A stretch of 64,000 bases of DNA from an uncultured Lachnospiraceae bacterium (lineage in GTDB: Bacteria; Bacillota; Clostridia; Lachnospirales; Lachnospiraceae), in NCBI GenBank assembly GCA_949471785.1, contig CASWRE010000011.1, positions 1 to 64,000 on the forward strand, written 5' to 3'. The notes under the pieces are model-generated. The model ran no database searches, was not told the DNA's origin, and saw only the letters and a list, made by a program, of their open reading frames with translations. How positions within the stretch are numbered: the stretch's first letter is position 1; each line of letters begins with the position of its first letter. This document shows positions 44,752-52,573 of this stretch, in pieces. Both the position numbers and the translations under genes were made by a program.

Positions 44752-45965
44752 GCCTGATGATAATGCGCCAGGAAATCACGCATCTTCTCCATGGATTCTT
44801 TCAGCACGGCAATCCGCGGCAGATAAACAATGCGGAAATGATCCGGCTCATGCCAGTTAAAACCTGTTCCCTGAACAAACAGCACCCTCTTTTCCCGAAG
44901 AAAATCCAGGGCAAACTGGACATCGTCGGTGATATTGAACCGTTTCACGTCAATCTTCGGGAAAATATAAAAACCTGCCTTCGGTTTCACCGCTGAAAGC
45001 CCGGGTATATCATTCAACGCCTCATAGATAAAATTTCTCTGTTCATAGACCCGCCCGCCCGGTACGATATATTCATTAACACTCTGGTAACCTCCCAGAG
45101 CCGTCTGGATAATGGATTGGCCGGGTACGTTAGAGCACAGACGCATATTGGACAGCATATTCAGCCCCTCGATATAGCCTGCGGCCGATTTTTTATTTCC
45201 GCTCAATATCATCCATCCTACCCGAAAACCGCAGACCATATGGGACTTGGACAATCCGCTGAAGGTCACGCAGAATAGATCCGGCGCCAAAGACGCGACA
45301 GAAATATGCTCTCCGCCGTCCATAACCAGCCGGTCATACATTTCATCGGAAAAAATGATCAGTTCGTGGCGTCTGGCGATCTCCACGATACGCTCCAATA
45401 AATCCCTCTCATAGAGAGCCCCTGTAGGATTGTTGGGATTGATCAGGACAATGGCCCTTGTCCGATCCGTAATCTTTCTCTCAATATCCTCCAGATCCGG
45501 ATACCAGTCAGCCTCTTCATCACAGAGATAGTGCACGGCCTTTCCACCCGCCAGATTCGCACAGGCTGTCCAGAGCGGATAGTCCGGAGCGGGAATCAAA
45601 ATCTCGTCGCCGTCATTCAACAGCGCGTTCATGGACATCTGAATCAATTCGCTGGCGCCGTTTCCGGTATAGACGTCCTTTATGGTCACATTGGGAATCT
45701 TCTTGATCTGCGCATACTGCATAATGGCCTTGCGGGCGGAAAAAATACCCCTGGAATCAGAGTATCCCTGAGAATCAGGTACCGCGTTCCGCATATCAAA
45801 GATCACTTCATCCGGGGCGGTAAAGCCAAAGGGCGCAGGATTACCAATATTCAGCTTCAATATTTTGAGGCCGGATTCTTCCATACGGGCCGCCTCTTCC
45901 ACCACGGGACCGCGCACATCATAAAGCACATGCTCCAGCTTTGCCGATTTCTCTATTTTTTTCAT
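44748..45965 (-). CDS. Class I/II PLP-dependent aminotransferase (AlaA-like)
   Basis: This protein of about 405 residues transfers amino groups using pyridoxal phosphate. It has LNIGNPAPFGF, GNGASELI, PDYPLW, the NPNNPTGA loop, the FSDEMYD aspartate and the PLP lysine in SGLSKSHMVCGFRVGW. The sequence is closest to alanine-type enzymes (AlaA), but substrate is not certain. ATGs at 45971 and 45965 share the GGAG site; spacing favours 45965. It is coupled to yqeG and lies 28 bp after nrdR. Confidence 0.92.
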   Translation of the reverse strand: MKKIEKSAKLEHVLYDVRGPVVEEAARMEESGLKILKLNIGNPAPFGFTAPDEVIFDMRNAVPDSQGYSDSRGIFSARKAIMQYAQIKKIPNVTIKDVYTGNGASELIQMSMNALLNDGDEILIPAPDYPLWTACANLAGGKAVHYLCDEEADWYPDLEDIERKITDRTRAIVLINPNNPTGALYERDLLERIVEIARRHELIIFSDEMYDRLVMDGGEHISVASLAPDLFCVTFSGLSKSHMVCGFRVGWMILSGNKKSAAGYIEGLNMLSNMRLCSNVPGQSIIQTALGGYQSVNEYIVPGGRVYEQRNFIYEALNDIPGLSAVKPKAGFYIFPKIDVKRFNITDDVQFALDFLREKRVLFVQGTGFNWHEPDHFRIVYLPRIAVLKESMEKMRDFLAHYHQA

Positions 45966-45993
45966 AATCATTTCTCCTCTCTGATTATTTCTA

Positions 45994-46440
45994 TTACATC
46001 AGACACTGTAATTCCTTCGTAAATGCATCCACATCCCTGAATTCCCGATACACGGAGGCAAAACGGACATAAGCCACTGCGTCCAGATCCTTCAGCCGTT
46101 TCAACACCAGCTCGCCGATCTGAGTACTGTGCACCTCCCTGTCGGACATACGGTAGATCTCTCCCTCCACACTGTCCAGAAGCTGATTCAGCTTCTCTAC
46201 CGGAATAGCCCGTTTATAGCAGGCCCGCATCAGCCCCGCCTCCAGCTTGGAACGGTCATATTGCTGCCGGGTCTGATCCTTCTTAATCACGATCAAAGGC
46301 ATCGTCTCCACTTTTTCATAAGTGGTAAAGCGTTTCCCGCAGGAATCACAGTAACGTCTCCTGCGAATCGCCGCGTTCTCATCTACGGGCCGGGAATCCA
46401 GCACACGGGTATTGTCCGCAGAACAATAGGGGCATTTCAT
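45994..46440 (-). CDS. nrdR: Transcriptional repressor NrdR
   Basis: This 148-residue regulator represses ribonucleotide reductase genes when dATP is bound. It has the zinc ribbon with CPYC and CDSCGKRF, followed by an ATP-cone domain (VIKKDQTRQQYDRSKLEAGLMRAC). The start overlaps the AAA ATPase stop by 4 bp (ATGA), so it is translationally coupled to that gene. Confidence 0.97.
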   Translation of the reverse strand: MKCPYCSADNTRVLDSRPVDENAAIRRRRYCDSCGKRFTTYEKVETMPLIVIKKDQTRQQYDRSKLEAGLMRACYKRAIPVEKLNQLLDSVEGEIYRMSDREVHSTQIGELVLKRLKDLDAVAYVRFASVYREFRDVDAFTKELQCLM

Positions 46441-47588
46441 GCTCTCTCCTCCTGTACCATGGGCCTCTGGATCACATCTGTACCATACCGGCCCTCCAAA
46501 AACTGTTTATAATATGTTTCGTCTTTTCGAACTTTCTCTCCGTTTTCTTTCAGAAACAAAGCCAGCGTATACAGGGACGTCTCCCCTCTGTCATTGCGGT
46601 CGCAGAGCCATATCTCATCCCGGCGCAGCACCCGATTCGCCATGGTGGGCATATCATAGGATGTACCAATGAGCTGCGCGCCTTTCGTATTAACCTCAGG
46701 ATCAGTAAAAAGCTCCAGCAGAAAACGAAAAACTTTGGGATGCAGCTTCTGGTTTACCTCATCGGCCAGCAATACCTTTCCTCCCGTGAGAGCCAGTACC
46801 GCCGCCGCATAAAGCTGCACGGCCTGACGAACGCCATGCCCCTCCGCCGCCAGAGGCAGAACGCCCGCTCTGTGCCTTACGGCAAGAGTTCCCTCTTCCT
46901 CCCATATATCCTGAATGCCGGTACCTCCGCAGGCAAGCGCCCGGGTCAGCATCCGGCGCATGTCGTCATCCCGGCAGACCTCTATCGCCGGCCCGTTATC
47001 CGGCACAGAACAATCCATATATGTCACATCACTGAGCAAAGACCGAATCATGTCAAATTCTTCCGTATGTACCTCAGAAAGTACATAGGAAAGCAGAGGG
47101 TCATTGTCTGTCACAGGAGAAATATCCAGTGATTCCAGCCCTTCTCCCAGATATACGCCTTCCGGGTCACGGTCAAAGACCACATCGTAAGTAGTATCCG
47201 TAAGCTTCCTTATGTATAATGTCTCTTCCCGGACCATACTGTCCTGAACCTTGAGCTGGTACTCATACTCTTTGTAATCCCCACGAAAAACCAGGTCATA
47301 TGCCGTTGGCGCTTTCTTCAGCGCCGTGCCCAGAGCAAAAGTTTTGTCCAGCGTCATTGTCTCACCCGGTTTCTCTATTAACGCTTTCAGATGGGCCATC
47401 GCCTCCAGAACAGCACTTTTCCCGCTGCCGTTGGCGCCATAGAGCATGGCAACAGGCAAAATTCCCACCCCATCCAGGCGATTACGTATCAGGCTGTCGG
47501 CAAACTCCGTGATATTGGCTTCCAACAGGGACAGTTCCGCCGTCTCACGAATTGATTTATAATTAGTTACCGAAAACTGAACCAGCAT
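46437..47588 (-). CDS. AAA family ATPase (AAA_15/21, SMC-like head)
   Basis: This 383-residue ATPase has an SMC/OLD-like start (FSVTNYKSIRE), Walker A (YGANGSGKSAV), a family signature region rich in Gly (GHGVRQAVQLYAA) and Walker B (VLLADEVNQKLHPKVF). There is no nuclease TOPRIM domain. Related proteins occur in defence systems and as putative phosphohydrolase partners, but no partner effector is present. The gene is translationally coupled to nrdR. Confidence 0.85.
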   Translation of the reverse strand: MLVQFSVTNYKSIRETAELSLLEANITEFADSLIRNRLDGVGILPVAMLYGANGSGKSAVLEAMAHLKALIEKPGETMTLDKTFALGTALKKAPTAYDLVFRGDYKEYEYQLKVQDSMVREETLYIRKLTDTTYDVVFDRDPEGVYLGEGLESLDISPVTDNDPLLSYVLSEVHTEEFDMIRSLLSDVTYMDCSVPDNGPAIEVCRDDDMRRMLTRALACGGTGIQDIWEEEGTLAVRHRAGVLPLAAEGHGVRQAVQLYAAAVLALTGGKVLLADEVNQKLHPKVFRFLLELFTDPEVNTKGAQLIGTSYDMPTMANRVLRRDEIWLCDRNDRGETSLYTLALFLKENGEKVRKDETYYKQFLEGRYGTDVIQRPMVQEERA

Positions 47589-47705
47589 GATCCTTCCTCC
47601 CTTTCATCTTGTCTGAAAATATTTTTATAGTATAGCACAAAATCTTATTCAGCACAATGAATACAGAGATTTTTTCTCACAAAGTTTTTTTGACACACTC
47701 CGCTT

Positions 47706-47966
47706 TCATTTGTCGCAATTGCGAAGATAATGTTCGGCATCAATGGACACAAGAATAATATCTTCTCCGATCTGTTTCACACATTCCCAGGGAATCACAT
47801 ACTCTGTCTCTCTGCCAAAAATCGAACATATTTTTCCCGGTCCCGGCACAATCAGCGCCGCCACTTTTCCGCACTTAATATCAATTTCAATATCTCCGGG
47901 AAAACCCAGGCTCGAACAGGTACAGGTATTGATCACTTCTTTACGTTTTAATTCGCAAAACCGCAT
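47706..47966 (-). CDS. YlmC/YmxH family PRC-barrel sporulation protein
   Basis: This 86-residue protein has a PRC-barrel-like fold with FCELKRKEVINTCTC, the G-D-I-E-I-D motif (LGFPGDIEIDIKCGKVAALIV, read in parts) and WECVKQIGEDIILV. Members are linked to sporulation in Clostridia and Bacilli and are expressed from the mother-cell program. The gene stands alone. A function cannot be given. Confidence 0.88.
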   Translation of the reverse strand: MRFCELKRKEVINTCTCSSLGFPGDIEIDIKCGKVAALIVPGPGKICSIFGRETEYVIPWECVKQIGEDIILVSIDAEHYLRNCDK

Positions 47967-48001
47967 TGTGAATTTCCTTTTTTATTCAGTATATGAAAAG
48001 A

Positions 48002-48029
48002 CAGGATGTACCCTTGCCGATACATCCTG
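48002..48029 (-). terminator. Hairpin after the glycosyltransferase gene
   Basis: CAGGATGTA (48002-48010) and TACATCCTG (48021-48029) form a perfect 9-bp stem. The U-tract on the minus strand (TCTTTTC) is modest. Confidence 0.6.
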
Positions 48030-48069
48030 CCAAAATATATTTTTCTTCCGTTCGCCATATAATTCAACG

Positions 48070-48819
48070 TTAATTTTTCCTGCGGGGCCTGTAATAATTC
48101 CAGACGCCGTGCAGCGCATAAGCCGCGAAACAAAGGCAGCTTGCCAATAAACCCAACCCTGCCCGCCGATACACACCAAAGGTCATCTTGGCGGAATGCA
48201 GTTTGCTGCCGGATTTCCCCACAGTGGACAAAGAATAATTCAGATATGGTTTATCTATACCGTAACATACCCTGTATTTTTTCAAAATTTTCAGCCAGGT
48301 CAAATAATCCTCATGGATTTCTGAGTGTGCCATGGGAAACTCCCTGGCCACATCCATACGGATCACCACAGAGGAACAGGCTATGCTGTTATGTCCAAGC
48401 AGACTGTGGTAAGTCACTTTCTCCGGCACATGAATGATCTGGCCGTTTTTTCCGGATTCTTTACAGCACAGCCTTCTGGCCGTGGAACAGATCACCCCGC
48501 CGGTACGGGCAAGAAGACGCTCCTGCTCCGCAAGTTTCCCCTCCTCCCACCAGTCGTCCGCATCCAGAAAAGCCACATAGTCCCCCCGGGCCGCATCTAC
48601 GCCCCGGTTCCTTGTTTCCGCCACACCCAGATTAGAGGGATTGTCAAGCAGGCGCACACGTCCGTCTGCGTCATATCTCCTCAGTATCTCCGCCGTCCTG
48701 TCCGTAGAACAGTCATTAATCACAATCACTTCCAGACTGACCTGTTGTCTCAGGGCCGAATCCACCGCCCGGACAATAGTCTCCTCCCCGTTAAAAACCG
48801 GAATTACCACAGATATCAT
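48070..48819 (-). CDS. Family 2 glycosyltransferase
   Basis: This 249-residue GT-A enzyme has ISVVIPVFNGEETI, INDCSTD and the metal-binding DADDWW. It is short and ends with a hydrophobic stretch (LGLLASCLCFAAYALHGVW) that may anchor it. Its start overlaps the sugar transferase stop by 4 bp (ATGA), so the two enzymes are made together and probably add the first and second sugars to a lipid carrier. Confidence 0.9.
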   Translation of the reverse strand: MISVVIPVFNGEETIVRAVDSALRQQVSLEVIVINDCSTDRTAEILRRYDADGRVRLLDNPSNLGVAETRNRGVDAARGDYVAFLDADDWWEEGKLAEQERLLARTGGVICSTARRLCCKESGKNGQIIHVPEKVTYHSLLGHNSIACSSVVIRMDVAREFPMAHSEIHEDYLTWLKILKKYRVCYGIDKPYLNYSLSTVGKSGSKLHSAKMTFGVYRRAGLGLLASCLCFAAYALHGVWNYYRPRRKN

Positions 48820-50198
48820 GTTTTCTGTTCTCCTTTTTCCGACACCGGCAGCGCTGTGATTTTATTATCACTGATGCCCTCCGAAGTTTCTTTCTGAAAC
48901 AGAATACGGAAAGTCATAAACATCAGTTTAATGTCCAGCCAGATGGAATAATTTTGAATATAAAAAAGATCCAGTTTCAATTTATCATAGGGAACCGTAT
49001 TATACTTTCCGTACACTTGGGCATACCCAGTCAACCCTGCCTTTACTTTCAGACGATAATAGAATTCCGGTATCTCTTTCTCATATTGACGCATAATCAT
49101 TTTTCGCTCCGGCCGCGGCCCCACAATGGACATATCCCCTTTCAATACATTAAAAAGCTGGGGCAGCTCGTCGAAATGCAGATTGCGCAACACATGGCCT
49201 ATCGGTGTGATCCTGCTGTCATGCAACGTAGCCAGCCGGGCGCCTCTGTCCTCTGAATCCATGCGCATACTGCGGAACTTATTGATCATGAAGCTCTTCC
49301 CGCCGATCGTCAGCCTCTCCTGCCGATAGAGTACCGGGCCTTGGTCATACAATTTAATGCTTAATGCACACAACAACATAATCGGTGATAATACAATGAT
49401 CGCAATGACGGATATCACAATATCCATAATACGTTTAGCAAATACCTGTTCCGCACTGGGGCCCATATTTCGGGAGAGCAAAAGAGGCGTGTCAAAAAGA
49501 TGTATCCGCTCCGAGCCTTTAATCAATATATCAGAAATTTTGGGAGTCACATAACTTCGAATCGAATGGGCAAAACAATATTTCAGCAGACGGTTTCGAA
49601 TCGCCGCGGGAAGATCCCAGATAATCACCGCCTCATAATCCTTCATCATCCGGAAAATGGTTTCCTCTCCCATGCTGATATGCACTTTTCCGCAGATCTC
49701 ATACTTGTCCTTACGTTTCGTGACCTTCTGAAGAAACATGTCCGGCTTTCTGTCACCGTAAATCAATAGCATTTTTCTGGGAGGATACAATTGCAGGTAG
49801 ATCCAACAGGATACCAGAGTCCAGAGAATCGCAAAAACCAGATCCGCTATCTCCACCACAAACATGGCTCCGGCAGACATGAACCAGCCGTTAATCAATG
49901 TGATCTCCAGATAGCCAAACAGATTCGCGCACAGGCTGGCCAGCGCCAGGGAATAAATAATATCCGCTTTTTTCATAAAACCGACCCGGAGGCCGCCATA
50001 CATTTTTGAAAAGAGAAAACTTACCAGAGCATAAATACCAATCAGCACATAGTTACCGTTTCTGTAATAGGGCCGCTCATCCATGGCCGGAACATAGTAA
50101 CCGTACCACGCGGCCGCAAACACCGCGGATATCGCCACAATATAGATTATGGCCAGCCCAAAGGCCACGATTCGCTTAAAGTACTCCCTCTGTCTCAT
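48816..50198 (-). CDS. Polyprenyl-phosphate sugar phosphotransferase (initiating enzyme)
   Basis: This 460-residue membrane protein has four N-terminal transmembrane segments, a CoA-binding-like middle domain and the C-terminal bacterial sugar transferase domain with KRIMDIVISVIAII, YRQERLTIGGKSF, KFRSMR, DELPQLFNVLKGDMSIVGPRPE and GLTGYAQV. It transfers a sugar-1-phosphate to undecaprenyl phosphate, starting exopolysaccharide or wall-glycan synthesis. A 13-bp palindrome lies 112 bp upstream. Confidence 0.93.
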   Translation of the reverse strand: MRQREYFKRIVAFGLAIIYIVAISAVFAAAWYGYYVPAMDERPYYRNGNYVLIGIYALVSFLFSKMYGGLRVGFMKKADIIYSLALASLCANLFGYLEITLINGWFMSAGAMFVVEIADLVFAILWTLVSCWIYLQLYPPRKMLLIYGDRKPDMFLQKVTKRKDKYEICGKVHISMGEETIFRMMKDYEAVIIWDLPAAIRNRLLKYCFAHSIRSYVTPKISDILIKGSERIHLFDTPLLLSRNMGPSAEQVFAKRIMDIVISVIAIIVLSPIMLLCALSIKLYDQGPVLYRQERLTIGGKSFMINKFRSMRMDSEDRGARLATLHDSRITPIGHVLRNLHFDELPQLFNVLKGDMSIVGPRPERKMIMRQYEKEIPEFYYRLKVKAGLTGYAQVYGKYNTVPYDKLKLDLFYIQNYSIWLDIKLMFMTFRILFQKETSEGISDNKITALPVSEKGEQKT

Positions 50199-50309
50199 AA
50201 TTTTCTATATCCTCATTTCTCGAACGATCCCATGAAGCATGCTACATATCTGCCTCATTCTAGCAATCTCCCCATATTTTGTCAATAAAGTTCATCTTTT
50301 ATTCGCAAT

Positions 50310-50322
50310 AACGGTAACCGTT
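50310..50322. promoter_or_regulatory. 13-bp palindrome upstream of the sugar transferase gene
   Basis: AACGGTAACCGTT is a perfect palindrome around a central A. It may be a repressor site for the polysaccharide operon; no regulator is linked. Confidence 0.35.
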
Positions 50323-50371
50323 CGTTACTTTTGTTCGTGTAAGAATTCAGCCTGTCTGGCCTGTTACCAGC

Positions 50372-50401
50372 AACGGGCAGAAGCAAAAGCTTCTGCCCGT
50401 T
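50372..50401 (-). terminator. Strong hairpin after the first L,D-transpeptidase gene
   Basis: A perfect 13-bp stem (AACGGGCAGAAGC with GCTTCTGCCCGTT) has an AAAA loop (UUUU in the mRNA) and lies 7 bp past the stop codon. No U-tract follows, so it may stabilise the mRNA end rather than act as a classic terminator. Confidence 0.55.
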
Positions 50402-50407
50402 AAAATC

Positions 50408-52546
50408 TCAGCGCACTGCTGGGTCTGTCGGATCATAATTCGTGGAGCCGGAAATTTTAATCGTCTTGGGCTTGCCAAGGGGCCCCGAATGCGAGCTGTC
50501 AAAAATCTTAACTTTTGTCTTAAGCGCACAGTGGTCATATATCCACTTGGCATCCCTTACGCACAGGCGAATACAGCCATGAGAAGCCGGCGATCCCAGC
50601 CTGTTATAATTTGACGCTTTGATATTATGCACGCTTCTCGACGAACCGGCTACTGAATGGAAATAGACGCCTCCCACCACATGGGTGGCATACTGTCCGT
50701 AAGACGGGCCCATCAGCACCTTCCATCTGTGTTTACGGTCCGTATAATAAGTTCCTCTGGGTGTCGGTGTGCCGGCCTTACCCACAGAACAGGCAAAAGC
50801 AGCAACAGGAATAATGTATCCTTTTTTGCCGTCTCTGGCATAAACCGTCACTGTGCACTTTCTCCGGTTCACTTCAATATAGAGACTTTCATTTTTGCCT
50901 AGTTTTAATATTTTTGTCAGATTTTTTACCTTAGAATCGTTTTTATAATAGAATTTGTAAGTCTTTCCGTTATATTTTTCATAATACCAGCCATTTTTCT
51001 TCATATCCGAGGCAGGTATCTTGATGGAAATAGTTTTTACCTTTTTCCCGGCCACATAAGCAGCCACATACACTTTGCCGGAATGTTTCAGATCCCTGGT
51101 CTTAAAAGTAACCTTTGCCGTATTTCCGCTGCGGCTCGCCTTATAGGAAACCAGATCGTCTTTACCCTTTTTATCGCTCCATACCCGGAAAGTCACCTTA
51201 CCTTTCTGAGATATGTTTTTCATATAAATTTTCCTGGTATTGTTTTTCTCCGGTTTTAACACATAGAGATAATCTGTCAGATCCGGCTTGAACGTATCGC
51301 TGGCCACTGTGGATATTTTGCCGTTTCCCATAGTCACCAGCAACTGTACATGATATTTGCCCAGAGATCCCTTGAGAGCCGTCAGGCTCATGGTATAGGA
51401 TCTTGCATTCCCGCTTCCCTTGGCGTCAAATATTACGGCGCTCTTTTTTGACCCGGTCCAGACTTTAAACTGCACCTTCTTGATACCGGAAGGCGCAGAC
51501 AGGTCAGATGCGCGCAAACGATATGTACCGGCATTCTCGTCTGCCAGTGCAACGGACAGTTTCCCACTACAGTCCGACACCACAAATTCCTGCTTGTCCA
51601 ATGACTTGTTCACACCGCAGGCGGCATATATTTTGGCTCTTGCCACATAGACGCCTGTGGAATCCGCAGAGAGCTTTCCAAGCTTCACCGTGGCCGTATA
51701 TTCGCCCGTCTTCTTATTCAAATCCGCGGAAAATACCTGTGCTTTTTTTGCCCCGTCTTTCTTTGCGTATACAGAAAACTCTACTTTTTTGATTCCGCCG
51801 GGAACGGACGCGTCCGCAAGCTTCAAACTGACCTTTTTTTCTGTTTTGTTAAGCTCTGCCGACGTGATACCTTTATTTACAGAAAAATCATAGGTGGCCA
51901 GCTGTGACAAGGTTTTCTTTTTCCCTTTCTTGTCAACCACCACCAGCTTGGCTTTATAGACGCCCAGCTGATTCTTATGCCTGGCAATGTCCACCGTCAC
52001 GCGGTAACGTCCGGAAGATTTTTTCTTCGCCGTATACGTATAGCTGTTGCTCTTGTCGTCTTTGCTGTATACCTGTATACGTACTTGTTTGATACCGCTG
52101 TCACAGGCCAGACCGCGCACCTCTACAACAAAATTCCCTTTTGCCAGCTGCTTTTTAGAGGCGGAAGTCTGAAAATCGGAACAAGTCACGGATTCCTTTT
52201 TGGGTGTTTCCGGTTCCGTCGGAGTCGTTGACTCTGACCCGTTCTCTTCCGCTGTCTTAACTTCCACTTTGGATTTGTCGCCAGTCTCCGTCTCGTTACT
52301 CTCTTCTTTTTTCTCTGTTTCTTTGTTTTCTGTTTCTTCGTTTTTTCCTGTTTCTTCGTTTTTTCCTGTTTCTTCTTTGTTTTCTGTTTTCTGTATTTCT
52401 TCTGCCGCCCCGATGTCTTTCACGCTGCTTACTTCATCTGCCGCTCCGGTATTTTCCGCGGCGCCGACAGGCGCAGAAATACCGGTCAGAAATAAGGAGA
52501 TGAGCAGGGCATATATGCCCTGCCGAAAATATTTTTTTACCTGCAT
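50408..52546 (-). CDS. L,D-transpeptidase with GBS Bsp-like repeats
   Basis: This 712-residue envelope protein has a signal peptide, a Glu/Thr/Asn/Lys-rich linker (residues 30-115, including two identical ETGKNE units), about four GBS Bsp-like beta-sandwich repeats (residues 118-510) and a C-terminal YkuD domain. The catalytic motif is intact: YFHSVAG about 28 residues ahead of SHGC (655-658), followed by IRLCVRDAKW. It should make 3-3 peptidoglycan crosslinks or attach proteins. GGCATATAT-type promoter signals could not be placed with confidence. It is 27 bp from its larger paralogue. Confidence 0.9.
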   Translation of the reverse strand: MQVKKYFRQGIYALLISLFLTGISAPVGAAENTGAADEVSSVKDIGAAEEIQKTENKEETGKNEETGKNEETENKETEKKEESNETETGDKSKVEVKTAEENGSESTTPTEPETPKKESVTCSDFQTSASKKQLAKGNFVVEVRGLACDSGIKQVRIQVYSKDDKSNSYTYTAKKKSSGRYRVTVDIARHKNQLGVYKAKLVVVDKKGKKKTLSQLATYDFSVNKGITSAELNKTEKKVSLKLADASVPGGIKKVEFSVYAKKDGAKKAQVFSADLNKKTGEYTATVKLGKLSADSTGVYVARAKIYAACGVNKSLDKQEFVVSDCSGKLSVALADENAGTYRLRASDLSAPSGIKKVQFKVWTGSKKSAVIFDAKGSGNARSYTMSLTALKGSLGKYHVQLLVTMGNGKISTVASDTFKPDLTDYLYVLKPEKNNTRKIYMKNISQKGKVTFRVWSDKKGKDDLVSYKASRSGNTAKVTFKTRDLKHSGKVYVAAYVAGKKVKTISIKIPASDMKKNGWYYEKYNGKTYKFYYKNDSKVKNLTKILKLGKNESLYIEVNRRKCTVTVYARDGKKGYIIPVAAFACSVGKAGTPTPRGTYYTDRKHRWKVLMGPSYGQYATHVVGGVYFHSVAGSSRSVHNIKASNYNRLGSPASHGCIRLCVRDAKWIYDHCALKTKVKIFDSSHSGPLGKPKTIKISGSTNYDPTDPAVR

Positions 52547-52573
52547 CCTCTCTCAATCCTCACTCCGCATTTT

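Noticed and set aside
52333-52368. Two identical 18-bp units in the first L,D-transpeptidase gene
   Set aside because: They encode the repeated ETGKNE linker of a secreted protein, a common low-complexity expansion, not a mobile or CRISPR repeat.
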